From Zanthoxylum bungeanum (taxonomy: Eukaryota > Streptophyta > Magnoliopsida > Sapindales > Rutaceae): a DNA stretch of 64,000 nucleotides. Positions 35,935 to 46,233 of this stretch are shown piece by piece; within the stretch, counting starts at the first letter, position 1, and every line of letters begins with the position of its first letter. Position numbers and translations under genes: made by a program. The stretch lies in contig SKCR01033643.1 of assembly GCA_019454045.1 (NCBI GenBank), positions 295,165 to 359,164 on the forward strand, written 5' to 3'. The notes beneath the pieces are model-generated. The model had not been told where the DNA came from. It did not search any database and worked only from the letters and a program-made list of their open reading frames with translations.

Positions 35935-36906
35935 GCCTAACAGACGCCATGAAGTATAAGAAGATCAGTGATCAATTTAGGACATCACAAGTTCGAAGAC
36001 TATTTCAACTACCGGGGACATGGGCCTACAGTCTCTAAATGCCCTAGCAATAGCCACAAACATCAAGTCTCTCCTTAAACACATACAACCAAACATGAAA
36101 AACCAAAAATCCAAAACACATGCATTACACCCCTGCACCCGTCTTATAACTAAAAAAACACAAGTACAACACATCAAGTACCAAAAACTGAAATCATATT
36201 CACAACACAGAAGAGAAGAACAAGCAACAATGAAAGGATGCAGCAGATGTAAAGGGAGAAGGTCGGGCGAAAAACTTACTTAGAGTGAGAAGAAGAGTCG
36301 GCGCTTGATCTGAACGGTTGGAAGTCTGCTTGCCTTACGAGCAAGTCTGCTTCCTTGGTTTGAAAATTGTGGGCTTCGTAAAAGGAAGAAAGAAGCACTG
36401 CTCCGCCTTTTTATAATCAGCATGGTACAGTTTTGGCCGTTGGATCGGGAAAATTTTCGGATAGACGCTGCGTGTCATCTTTGAGCACCGACAGATCAGT
36501 TTGGGATAAGCGGATGGGATTGGAAGACCTTTTGGCTACCTCAGAAACAGTCGGTTGGTTTTAGTTTTGGCGGGAAGACCATAAGCTTTTGACAAGTGGC
36601 ACGCCCGGGTAAAACCCTAAAGATTGATTGGATGGGCATTTATGAATCTATGATGGCTTACGATTTTCGAGGGACGGCTGTCATAAGGGTAGGAGAGGAA
36701 TTTTACTTGATTAGGAAGAGAGTTGGAGAAAAGCATCAGCATCCTCCGAACCGAACACATGAAGATGACCGAGGATGGTTTGGAGAAAGCTCGAGGAAGC
36801 TCTATGTTTTGTTTCTAAGTCTGACCGCCAGTTTTGCTGCTCAGGATCACTTCAAATTTCTTGTAGTCCCCAGCACCAAGTCGTACACTCGTTCGAACCG
36901 AGAATT
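35935..36906. other. Region upstream of the antisense ORF, before the 3' LTR
   Basis: It should contain the promoter and 5' untranslated region of the - strand ORF. A candidate TATA (TATAAAAAGG on the - strand) lies at about 36406-36415. Other frames here are not supported. Confidence 0.5.
36406..36415 (-). promoter_or_regulatory. Candidate TATA box for the antisense ORF
   Basis: The + strand reads CCTTTTTATA, giving TATAAAAAGG on the - strand about 470 bp upstream of the proposed start. The element's 3' LTR lies a further ~500 bp upstream. Confidence 0.45.
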
Positions 36907-36916
36907 AGGGGACAAA
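36907..36916 (+). other. Polypurine tract
   Basis: AGGGGACAAA immediately precedes the 3' LTR start TGTTGATG; expected priming site for plus-strand DNA synthesis. Confidence 0.75.
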
Positions 36917-37851
36917 TGTTGATGGGGATTTCTGCTACTAAGTCTTTTGTACAGTTTGGTAAGGGCAGAAGAGGAAATTCGCCTCATCAAGAGGTCAATG
37001 GATCAGAAAATGTGTGTCGATTCCCCGGCCTGACACGGAACTCGATTGATGAGAATGACCGACCAGAGGATGTCGCACAACGCAGTTTTAGAGACCGACC
37101 ACATGAGAGCTGTGGCCGACCACACTAGATCAAGAAATCGGACCGGACCTACCAGCTCTTTGAACAGATCGATGAGCTCGGATATCTCGGGTCAGGGCGG
37201 AAGTAATTCCGGAAGTCCGTCGAGTCATTTGGCCGACCTCTTGAAGACCGACAGAATATCAGAGGAGCTGGATCTTTCCTTCGACACGTGTCATTTCTCA
37301 AGAGCACTTTACAGGCTGTCGCCATTATTATTGCGTGTGGCAGAGGAGAAAACAGAGGGATGTGATTGACCGTCAGGCGGCAGGCTTACTTTCGGCAAGG
37401 GCAGACTTGGGGCAGAGAACCTGTCAATCAGTCAGGCATCACGCGGGAAACAGCGTCAAGTTGGCAGTACAGTGTTGCCTCCTCACTAGTATAAAAGGGA
37501 GGGTAGCCTCATTTGTATGAGGGGATTTTCTACATAGAAACTTGTAACACAAAAGAATATCACTTGTAACTCCTTTCAACTGCTCGGTCGCGTTCTAGCC
37601 TGTCTCAAAACAGGTCGGCCGAGTCAACCCTTGGCAATAAAAACAACATTCATCATTTTGTGCCCGTGGACGTAGGTTGGATTCGCTCCGCCGAACCACG
37701 TTAAAACTCTTTTGTCAACTTGTGCGCTTTTTCATCTTTTACTAAATTTACTTTTGGTCATCCTCAAACCAAACAAATTAAAGGTTGAGGGAATGTTGTC
37801 TCGGGGGAGTTATCTCGAAACTGCCCCTGGAACGAAAATCGGCCGTCAATA
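36917..37851 (+). repeat. 3' LTR of the 18.8-kb gypsy-type element
   Basis: 935 bp, homologous end to end with 19023-19957. The last bases are CGTCAATA instead of CGTCAACA, then the AAGCT target copy (37852-37856). Confidence 0.92.
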
Positions 37852-37856
37852 AAGCT

Positions 37857-38265
37857 ATTATTTTTTTTTTTCGGAAAATCATTACCTCACCCCTGAACTC
37901 GTAGCGAAATTACAAAATATATAAAGTTTGTCAAGTGTATCACACTGACACTGAATCACTTTTCCGTTAATCTTCATTAGTGTATACTGAGTGCTGACAT
38001 TAAAAGAATGAAATTGTCCACCTGAAAGATTCTCCTGAAGTAAAGTTAATGGAAAAATAGTTTGTTGATACCCATAAGTTAAGTTTTATGGCTTGTTTTG
38101 TTCAAAATATACTTTAATTTAAATTACTAAATTTTGATGGGGTTGTGGTGTTTCAAACGAATTCATTGATTTATTTCGTTTTCAGAACAAGATGCTCCAC
38201 GTAAATTGACACTAGTGTTGCAGACACGAACCTCAATCAAACAACTGTTTTGTGATTTCTGCTTG

Positions 38266-38288
<23 letters not shown>
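37857..38288. other. AT-rich target DNA with (TA)n microsatellite
   Basis: No gene. A (TA)n run spans about 38267-38295 and forms part of the following SINE's target site. Confidence 0.6.
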
Positions 38289-38298
<10 letters not shown>

Positions 38299-38302
38299 GA
38301 CA

Positions 38303-38486
38303 TCTAAGGGGTGTGGTTTGGTGGTGTAGAGTTCAGTATCTCACTTTGAGGTCATGAGTTCGAATATAGGGAGTGCGTTTCTTGTAAGAGCTTGAGATAG
38401 TCCGGGATTTTACCTACTTCGCTTAAGTCCGGAATGAGTATTTTGACGACGAAATTTCCTAACAATTCCAAAAAAAATAATAATAA
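38303..38486 (+). mobile_element. tRNA-derived SINE
   Basis: It starts after TATATATGAGGACA (38289-38302) and ends before TATATATGGGGACA (38487-38500), a 14-bp target duplication with one mismatch. An internal A-box-like GGTTTGGTGGTGTAG is followed by a B-box-like GAGTTCGAAT near 38355. The 3' tail is A-rich with TAA repeats. Length ~184 bp. Non-coding RNA polymerase III-type retroposon. Confidence 0.75.
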
Positions 38487-38585
38487 TATATATGGGGACA
38501 CAATCAAAAGGACAGTGGCCCGAATCCAATGGCCCAAGTAGTTTTTAACGAATAAGCCTGTCTCTGTAACAATCTGATTCATTCT

Positions 38586-39147
38586 TAGGGGTGGCAATTT
38601 GGGTCAGGATTTGTTTATTCGTTCGATTCGATTCGTTTTAAAGCGAATACGGGTTTGAAAAAATGGATTCGTTTGATAAATGAGTCAATTCAATTCTATT
38701 CGTTTATTAAATGAATCGAATATGAATTTATGCTCATTAATTCGTTTATTCGTTTATGATTCGTTTTATTATTGTATTTACTAGTTCTTGTTAATTTTTA
38801 ATTAAGATTCGAGAAATTATAGCTAATTACCATAGAAAAAGTAATATTTTCGATATTTGGTGAGGTATTTTTAGTAAACATATTAATTACATATTTCATG
38901 TTTTATATGCATATATTTATGAAGAATTGATGTAAATTAAGTGTGTTAAATTATTTTATTAAATAATATCATGACTAAACAAGTAAACGAATATTCATAT
39001 TCAATTCATTTAATAAACGAATCGAATACGAATTCTGATATTATGATTCGTTTAATAAACTAATCGAATACGAATCCATCACATTTTGATTCGATTCGTT
39101 TATGATTCGATACAAATTCAATTTATTGATTTGTTTTACCACCCCTA
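38586..39147. mobile_element. hAT-like MITE, copy 1
   Basis: Terminal inverted repeats TAGGGGTGGCAA and TTACCACCCCTA; 562 bp; flanked by TTCATTCT and TTCATTTC, an 8-bp target duplication with slight divergence. No transposase. Internal AT-rich text repeats 'CGAATCGAATACGAAT' and 'TTCGTTTAATAAACGAA'. Homologous over its length to 58457-59012. 8-bp duplication and TAGGG-type ends are hAT hallmarks. Confidence 0.85.
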
Positions 39148-40065
39148 TTCATTTCTATCAACTGTCGCTTCTTGTTACGATTCAACAAAGCAAGACATTT
39201 CAATAAACACAACACTAATGAGGGTTCGGGGCGCTGCAATCCTCACATGGCACAATCATGATCGTTGGATCACGATTCGACATTCAGATTTACATATTTA
39301 TTTATAGCATGTAGGTATTTTCTGCCACGTGGCATATTGAACGAGCTCCAATAAATTTATTACACTAGCGCATAATTTTATTATATGGAAATTTTTAGTG
39401 ACATTTGAGAGAGAGAGGAATTTATTATGGAAATTTGTTGTTTGATTGCCATTGCTTTTTGGGAATCATGAGAAAGCAACAGGGCCTTTATTGTTTTCAA
39501 TCGCAATGATGTGGTCCACGTTGTTTTGATTTTTTTCAATTTAGCTGGTCATTTTGCATTTTGTTTCCTCTTTTTGGTAGGAAATGAAGTCGGTGATTGG
39601 ATGATTTTTTTTAGGATATAGATGATTTTTTAAACCCATTTACTTGATAAATCATCTATATATACTTAATTTCAAATTCGTTCTTAAATTTCCATTCATC
39701 ATCGATCCTCCCAAAATTTCTCATTAAACCATTTATAATTTGAACCCGTCTCTTATTTGATAGAAATCCAATATATTTGGAAAAAATTTGAATAATTTGT
39801 GTGTATTATATTCTATTTTTTCTAAATAAATATAAATATAATTTGACAAGTTCAAGATTTTAAAAACAATTATACATAGACCTGAACTAAATTTAATAAG
39901 CCTTCAAGCTTCAAATAAAAATTGTATGTGAACATGAACTAATCAAATATTACAATTAAAAAACATAAATATTGAACTAAAATTAATATGCTCAATATTT
40001 TAAAAATAATTGTACATGTATATAAATTAATCTACATATAAATTAATATGCTCAATATTTTAAAA
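39148..40065. other. AT-rich intergenic DNA
   Basis: No gene. It includes a 12-bp palindrome TGCCACGTGGCA (39322-39333) and a direct repeat of ~33 bp (ATTAATATGCTCAATATTTT...) at about 39980 and 40042. Confidence 0.6.
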
Positions 40066-40070
40066 ATAAT

Positions 40071-40389
40071 TGTTGAAGACACCAACAAGAGAAGCCAACA
40101 TTCCACCGAAAGCAGGAAGTGACAGTGGCCGAAAGCATGCTCCAGCTTGCATGCAAAGTTGACAAACTTGCCAAAACCGTGTGGCACTGTTCACACGGTT
40201 TTTGCACTATAAATTGGAGTCCCCAGATCATTCCTAAGTATCCCAAAAACGTGAGGAAAGATAGAGAGTAAAGTGTTTGAGAGTTTTTTGTAAAGCTTGG
40301 ATTATAAGCTTTGTAATTCTTTTGTGGGTATATATAAAAGAAGAATTTTCTCTCAATTCACCTCTATTATTGTGTGTTTATTCACAACA
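40071..40389 (+). repeat. 5' LTR of Tork-like copia
   Basis: TGTTGAAGAC..CACAACA. TATA box TATAAAT at 40208-40214 within 'CACTATAAATTGGAG'. The polymorphisms against the 3' LTR are a C/G near position 11, a missing T, and a T/G before GCACTATAAA. Confidence 0.95.
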
Positions 40390-40391
40390 AG

Positions 40392-40403
40392 TGGTATCAG
40401 AGC
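40392..40403 (+). other. Primer-binding site (tRNA-Met)
   Basis: TGGTATCAGAGC, exact match to the common plant copia primer-binding site, two bases after the LTR. Confidence 0.95.
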
Positions 40404-40660
40404 TACGGTTCCACGGAGGGATCCCGAAATTCAGAAACGAAGTTTCGGTTCGGAAAGTCGATTCCGACGAAAGTTGTCGAAAATCGATTTTGAGCATACC
40501 ATCGGACTTTTCACGGCGAGACGAGCACGGCAGTATTTTCCGGCGATCGAACGGAGGTCGGACGAAATCTCACGCGCCGCACGCGCCGATCAGTAGCTGC
40601 CTCACGCTCCAGACGCGCGCATCACGCGCTTCACGCGCCAACTGAGGGAAGAAGACGACG

Positions 40661-40816
40661 CCACGTCAGCGCCACGTCAGCGTCCAGTCAGCGCACAGTC
40701 AGCGCCCAGTTAGCGCCACGTCAGCGCACAGTCAGCAGCCCAGTCAGCGCCACGTCAGCGCCCAGTCAGCGCCACGTCAGCGCACAGTCAGCAGCCCAGT
40801 CATCTGCCACGTCAGC
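40661..40816 (+). repeat. Leader array of CCACGTCAGC / CCAGTCAGC units
   Basis: About 14 units of 10-11 bp: six exact CCACGTCAGC (GCTGACGTGG on the other strand) interspersed with eight CCCAGTCAGC/CACAGTCAGC-type units. TGACGTGG is an ACGT-core motif of the kind bound by plant bZIP factors. It lies between primer-binding site and gag. Function as an enhancer is inference. Confidence 0.8.
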
Positions 40817-40824
40817 GGTGCCTG

Positions 40825-41030
40825 GTAAATTTCAGATAGGTCCCTGAACTTTCTGAAAATTACAGTTTAGACCCTATACTTTCAGATATTTACAATTTAG
40901 TCCCTGAACTTTTTGTAAATTGCAACTTAGTCCCTGAACTTTTCCTTAATTTCACTTTGGCCCCTGAACTTTCTGAAATTGCACTTTGACCCCTGTAATT
41001 TCTGGAATTTGCAATTTGGTCCCTGTGTCG
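40825..41030 (+). repeat. ~35-bp tandem repeats (GTCCCTGAACTTT)
   Basis: Six imperfect units, each with 'TAGTCCCTGAACTTT' followed by 'CTGAAATTTGCAATTTGG'-like text. Located directly before gag; non-coding. Confidence 0.85.
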
Positions 41031-41123
41031 GATTTTGACAAACGAAGTGTCATTTCCACCATTTTCGACCATTCCGGACGCAACGGTGAGGTCCGTTTTT
41101 TGAAATTCTGCTTAGAATTTTTT

Positions 41124-41959
41124 ATGATGGAGGGGAGCAACGGAAAAATGATTTTGTTAACCAGTACAAACTATTTCACATGGAGAGGAAGGATGAAAGA
41201 CCTTCTGTATGTGAAGGACTATGATGGACCGGTATTTCTGGAGGAGAAACCAGAAGGAATGACCGATGGAAGTGGGCTAATCTTCACCAGAAAACATGCA
41301 GTACTATTCGTCAGTGGATCGACGATAGTATCGTCAACCATGTCAGTGAAGATGTAAATGCACGTACCTTATGGGGAAAGCTGGAGGAGCTTTTTCGAGC
41401 AAAGACTGGCAACAACAAGCTGTACTACATCAAGAAGATGATGGGTTTGAAATACCAGGAGGGTACAGCTGTGGCGGATCATATCAATGACTTCCTCGGA
41501 ACCATGAAGGAATTGTCTGGATTAGGCATAGACTTCGGAGATGAGGTAAATGGTTTAATACTCCTTAATACGTTACCAGAATCTTGGGAAACGTTCAGAT
41601 CTACGGTGATCAATTCAGCCGCAGATGGGAAAGTCACTATGGAGATGGCAAAGACCAGGATCTTCGAGGAAGAAAAGAGGACGAGAATGCAGGAGTCAGC
41701 ATCAGCCTCAACCTCAGAAGCTCTAGTGACAGAAAAGAACACCAGAAGGGGGAGGAGTAAAAGCCGAGGCCCAGGGAGATCAGACAAGAACCGAGGGAAA
41801 TCAAGAACGAGGGATATTGAGTGCTATCACTGTAAGAAGAAAGGCCATATGAAGCGGGATTGCTACAAACTGAAGAACGAGCAGTCCAGAGAGATGGTGA
41901 CTCTAATCAAGAAAGAGTTGCTACTACCACCGAGAAGACCTCCAAAGAATTTTGCATAA
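41124..41959 (+). pseudogene. copia gag (UBN2 type) with zinc knuckle, one frameshift
   Basis: Start ATG at 41124 or 41127 (MMEGSNGKMILLTSTNYFTW). After 'EGMTDG' near 41268 one base is missing; the other frame continues WANLHQKTCSTIRQWIDDSI and runs to 41959. The CCHC knuckle is CYHCKKKGHMKRDC from about 41821. Domain content is complete for copia Gag. It would form the particle and bind element RNA. A second break near 41930 disconnects the protease frame, so the stop at 41957-41959 is secondary. Confidence 0.9.
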
Positions 41960-42090
41960 TGTATGAAGAAGATGTTGTGAATCTTGCCAGCCACGAGACC
42001 AGTTGGGTGATAGATAGTGGCGCTTCCATACACGCCACATCTCGCAGAGACTTCTTTTCATCTTACACACCAGGGACTTCGGTGCTGTAA
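41930..42090 (+). pseudogene. copia protease segment
   Basis: In the frame of 41860-42090 the active site reads WVIDSGASIHATS (aspartic protease D-S-G) near 42005-42040. The frame ends at 42090 because one G appears missing near 42074; the downstream frame resumes as GAVRMGNDGQSKAVGIGDIC. It would cleave Gag-Pol inside the particle. Confidence 0.88.
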
Positions 42091-43979
42091 GGATGGGGAA
42101 TGACGGACAGTCCAAAGCCGTCGGTATTGGAGACATCTGCCTTGAAACAGAGAACGGGACAAGGCTAGTGTTGAAGGGAGTCAAGCACATCCCAGATATC
42201 CGGTTAAACCTGATCTCAACAGGCAAGCTGGATGATGAAGGTTTCTGCAGCACCTTTAGTGACGGATGCTGGAAGCTCACTAAAGGATCAATGGTGGTGG
42301 CACGAGGTAAGAAAGATTCAACTCTGTATTTGATGCATGCTAAGCTTTCAAATAGTAGCATAAATACAGTTAATAGTAATGAGGCAGTCGAGTTATGGCA
42401 TAAAAAGCTCGGTCACATGAGCCAAACAGGGATGGAGATACTACGCAGGCGGAATGTTCTTCCGGAATTGAAGAACTCACACTTACGGAAGTGTGAACAC
42501 TGCATGGCTGGAAAGCAGAACAGAGTATCCTTCCAAAGCTCCCCGCCTCAACGGAAACCGGAGGTACTAGATCTCATACATTCAGATGTATGTGGTCCGA
42601 TGCAGATACGAACACTCGGAGGGTCACTGTATTTTGTGACATTCATTGATGATCATTCAAGGAGGATATGGGCATACACCTTGAAGAGAAAAGATCAAGT
42701 GCTGGGAGTGTTCAAGGAGTTTCATGCTTTGGTGGAGAGAGAAACCGGCAAGAAACTGAAGTGCATCAGAACAGATAACGGTGGAGAATACAGAGGTCCG
42801 TTTGATCAGTACTGCAAGATGCAAGGAATCCGACATCAAACGACACCTCCGAAGACACCTCAGCTGAATGGCCTAGCTGAGAGGATGAACAGAACCTTGT
42901 GCGAGAGGATCAGAAGCTTGCTGTCACAAGCCAAGCTGCCGAAGACATTCTGGGGGGAGGCACTCATCACAACAGTTCATGTTTTGAACATGTCCCCAGC
43001 GGTCGCACTGAAAGGTAATGTTCCTAACCAAGCTTGGACAGGTAAAGAAGTGTCGTACGAGCACTTACATGTCTTTGGGTGCAAAGCATTTGTACACATC
43101 CCAAAGGACGAGAGATCCAAACTTGATGCGAAGACGCGACAGTGTGTCTTTATTGGCTATGGTCAGGATGATTTCGGCTACAAACTCTATGATCCTGTGG
43201 AGAAGAAGATTGTCAGAAGCCGAGATGTTGTCTTTGTTGAAGACCAGACCATAGAAGATATCAGAAAAGAGATGAAGACAATGCCCCAACAATACAGAAA
43301 TGTGAATCCAGAACCTCATACATCGGTGCCAGTACGAGTTGATGATGAGGTTCCCAGACATGAGGGTACAGGTGATGAAGCTCTCAGAGATGATGATCAT
43401 GATCAACCACCAGTACCAGAAGTTCCACCAACAGTTCCACAGAGAAGGTCTGACAGAGACAAACGACCTTCAACTAGATACTCTGCATATGAGTATGTGC
43501 TGCTTACTGACGGGGGAGAACCCGAGAGCTATCAGGAGGCTGTGGAAACAGATGATAGAGAAAAGTGGGAGGAAGCCATGCAAGATGAGATGAAATCTTT
43601 GCATGACAATCACACTTTTGAGTTGGTGAAATTGCCAAGAGGCAAACGGGCTTTGAAGAACAAATGGGTGTACAGAGTGAAGCAACATGAGCACACTTCA
43701 CAACCCCGGTACAAAGCCAGACTAGTCGTCAAGGGATTCAATCAGAGGAAAGGCATTGACTTCGATGAAATCTTCTCTCCAGTTGTGAAGATGTCATCCA
43801 TCAGAGTGGTACTCAGCTTAGCAGCAAGCCTCGACCTGGAAGTTGAGCAGATGGATGTCAAGACCGCATTTCTTCACGGGGATCTGGAAGAAGAAATTTA
43901 CATGGAGCAACCAGAAGGCTTCAGAGTCAGCGGAAAGAGGACTATGTGTGCAGACTCAGGAAAAGCCTATACGGTTTGA
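42084..43979 (+). pseudogene. copia integrase and N-terminal reverse transcriptase
   Basis: A long open frame. Pre-integrase zinc region around 42400-42530 (ELWHKKLGHMSQTGME, KCEHCMAGKQ: His-His-Cys-Cys); integrase core with HSDVCGPM, DDHSR and NGLAERMNRT as the D, D, E positions; a variable proline-rich linker near 43400-43450; then RT from about 43550 (MQDEMKSLHDNHTFELVKLP, KWVYRVKQ, FSPVVKMSSIR, MDVKTAFLHGDLEEEIYMEQ). It ends at 43979 because one base is missing near 43935. Integrase would insert the cDNA; RT makes it. Confidence 0.93.
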
Positions 43980-45085
43980 AACAGGCACCGAGACAGTGGT
44001 ACGTGAAGTTTGAGTCAGTTATGGGGGAGCAGGGATACAAGAAGACCACTTCAGACCATTGTGTATTCGTTCAGAAGTTTTCTGACGATGATTTTATCAT
44101 CTTACTGTTATATGTAGATGATATGTTGATAGTTGGCAGGAATCAATCGAGGATTGATAATTTGAAGCAGCAACTGAGTAAGTCTTTTGAGATGAAAGAC
44201 TTGGGGCCAGCTAAACAGATTCTTGGCATCAGGATCGGCCGTGATCGGAAAGCCAGGAGATTATACTTGTCACAGGAGGAGTACATCGAGAAGGTACTTC
44301 AGAGATTCCAGATGGACAAGGCTAAAGCGGTTAGCACTCCTCTTGCTACCCACTTTAGATTGAGTACGCAGCAGAGTCCCTCTACTGAGACAGGGAAGGA
44401 GGAAATGAAACAGGTTCCATACATCTCAGCAGTGGGAAGTCTAATGTATGCCATGGTGTGCACGAGGCCAGACTTAGCACACGCAGTTGGATTGGTCAGC
44501 CGGTTTATGTCAAACCCAGGACGGGAACACTGGAATGCTGTCAAATGGATTATGCGGTATCTTCGAGGCACATCCAAAATGAGATTATGTTTTGGAAGCA
44601 GCGACAAGCCAATGTTGATGGGCTACACCGATTCAGATATGGCAGGAGATGTGGATACCCGAAAGTCTACTTCGGGGTATCTGATTACTCTCTCAGGAGG
44701 AGCTGTGGCATGGCAGTCGAGGTTGCAGAGGTGTGTTGCACTTTCTACAACAGAGGCAGAATTCATTGCAGCTACAGAAGCTTGCAAGGAATTGCTTTGG
44801 ATGAAGACATTCGTCCAGGAATTGGGTTTCAAGCAGGAGAAGTACACTTTGTACTGCGATAGCCAGAGTGCTATCTATCTCGGTAAAAATTCAACATTTC
44901 ATTCGAGGTCAAAACATATCGATGTAAGGTATCACTGGATACGGGACGTCCTGAGCTCAAGGCTGTTAGAACTCAGGAAAATTCACACCGACGACAACGG
45001 TGCCGATATGTTCACCAAGGTTTTACCGAAGGAGAAGCTTGAAATATGTCGTGCCATAGCCGGGATGACAAAACTCTCCACATAG
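43940..45085 (+). pseudogene. copia reverse transcriptase C-terminus and RNase H
   Basis: In the shifted frame: CRLRKSLYGLKQAPRQWY, catalytic LLYVDDMLIVG near 44105-44140, EMKDLGPAKQILG, then RNase H with GYTDSDMAGDVDTRKSTSGY, STTEAEFIAATEA, YCDSQSAIYLGKN and SKHIDVRYHWIRD, ending NGADMFTKVLPKEKLEICRA and a stop at 45083-45085. All catalytic motifs look intact. It depends on repair of the frame break near 43935 for expression. Confidence 0.93.
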
Positions 45086-45235
45086 TCAGAGTGGGGAGAT
45101 TCAGAGAACTACGATTGGCTTGATCCCAACTCAGGGTACGTAGGCAGTCACAGAGATGCAGCCAGGGGAGGATCCTTTGGAGGATCCGGATTTGGATGAT
45201 TGATGGTCGGCTCAGATTTTGGGGAAATCTTCACC

Positions 45236-45247
45236 GAGGGGGAGATT
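45236..45247 (+). other. Polypurine tract
   Basis: GAGGGGGAGATT directly precedes the 3' LTR. Confidence 0.85.
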
Positions 45248-45567
45248 TGTTGAAGACAGCAACAAGAGAAGCCAACATTTCCACCGAAAGCAGGAAGTGA
45301 CAGTGGCCGAAAGCATGCTCCAGCTTGCATGCAAAGTTGACAAACTTGCCAAAACCGTGTGGCACTGTTCACACGGTTTTGGCACTATAAATTGGAGTCC
45401 CCAGATCATTCCTAAGTATCCCAAAAACGTGAGGAAAGATAGAGAGTAAAGTGTTTGAGAGTTTTTTGTAAAGCTTGGATTATAAGCTTTGTAATTCTTT
45501 TGTGGGTATATATAAAAGAAGAATTTTCTCTCAATTCACCTCTATTATTGTGTGTTTATTCACAACA
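45248..45567 (+). repeat. 3' LTR of Tork-like copia
   Basis: 320 bp, near-identical to 40071-40389, followed by target copy ATAAT (45568-45572). Confidence 0.95.
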
Positions 45568-45572
45568 ATAAT

Positions 45573-45802
45573 TTTATAAAAAACTAATAATTTAAATTAA
45601 CGCGCACATTCCGCGAGTTTCCAACTAGTTAAATAAAAATTTTAAAGAAAATTCTGCTTTATACACCCATCTAATCTGGCTCTTCAATGCTTGTCTTTTC
45701 CCTAGTTTCCCCTGTTACTTGGCTTTTTGTACTGAGTAATTATATTCACAAAAAAACATTACACACAAACTTATATAAAAATACTAAAGATGAAAAAACA
45801 AG
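45573..45802. other. AT-rich spacer between two copia elements
   Basis: No gene. Right-hand target DNA of the Tork-like insertion; it contains 'ACGCGCACATTCCGCG'. Confidence 0.6.
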
Positions 45803-45807
45803 TTAAT

Positions 45808-46004
45808 TGTTATTAAAGAAAAGATAAAAAGAAGAAGAGAATACCTTGAAAGCTGTAGGATTTTCTTATTGATTTTGAATGAATAATTATATAAGAGTTG
45901 CTCTCTATTTATAAAGAGAGATTATGTTAAGATCATTATCCTTAAGCAATGTGGGATAAGCTAAAATAGAAAATAAAGTGTGAGGGACCATCTTATTTAC
46001 AACA
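45808..46004 (-). repeat. 3' LTR of - strand copia
   Basis: 197 bp, ends TGTTATTAAAG..TTTACAACA. It shares 'GATTTTCTTATTGATT' and 'GAGTTGCTCTCTATTTAT' with the right copy. Confidence 0.88.
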
Positions 46005-46233
46005 ATCCCCTAGGGACCCATCACTTTAATTTTACAATAATTGACCTAATATTGCCTCATTAAAATCTTGCCAGTAAAACCAAGTGGGACAAAAACGTGG
46101 TCGAAAAAAAGAGAGTATAATGCGTTTTTATCCAACGGTAGTTCATGATGCCAATGATTATGCTCCCCTTGATAAAATATTCCTCTGATGAAATGCTTCC
46201 CCTCAAAAGATATCATCAGGATAATCTGCTAAG

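Larger units (their letters stand above)
19023..37851 (+). mobile_element. 18.8-kb non-autonomous gypsy-type element with antisense ORF
   Basis: Complete by structure: LTRs at 19023-19957 and 36917-37851, each starting TGTTGATGGGGATTTCTGCT and ending CGTCAACA or CGTCAATA; perfect target duplication AAGCT at 19018-19022 and 37852-37856; primer-binding site directly after the left LTR; purine tract directly before the right LTR. These set the + orientation. No gag, protease, RT or integrase was found in its own internal DNA (about 6.8 kb without the nested insertion). Its only gene is the antisense spliced ORF 35934-33517. LTRs differ at roughly 3% of positions by eye. It would need pol proteins from another element. 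Confidence 0.92.
40071..45567 (+). mobile_element. Young Tork/Tnt1-like Ty1/copia retrotransposon
   Basis: LTRs 40071-40389 and 45248-45567 (319 and 320 bp; I count about three differences), target duplication ATAAT at 40066-40070 and 45568-45572, primer-binding site TGGTATCAGAGC at 40392-40403, polypurine tract before the 3' LTR. All copia domains are present in order. Four one-base frame breaks interrupt the polyprotein (about 41270, 41930, 42074, 43935). RT and RNase H motifs resemble Tnt1/Tork. Insertion is recent, given near-identical LTRs. Confidence 0.95.
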
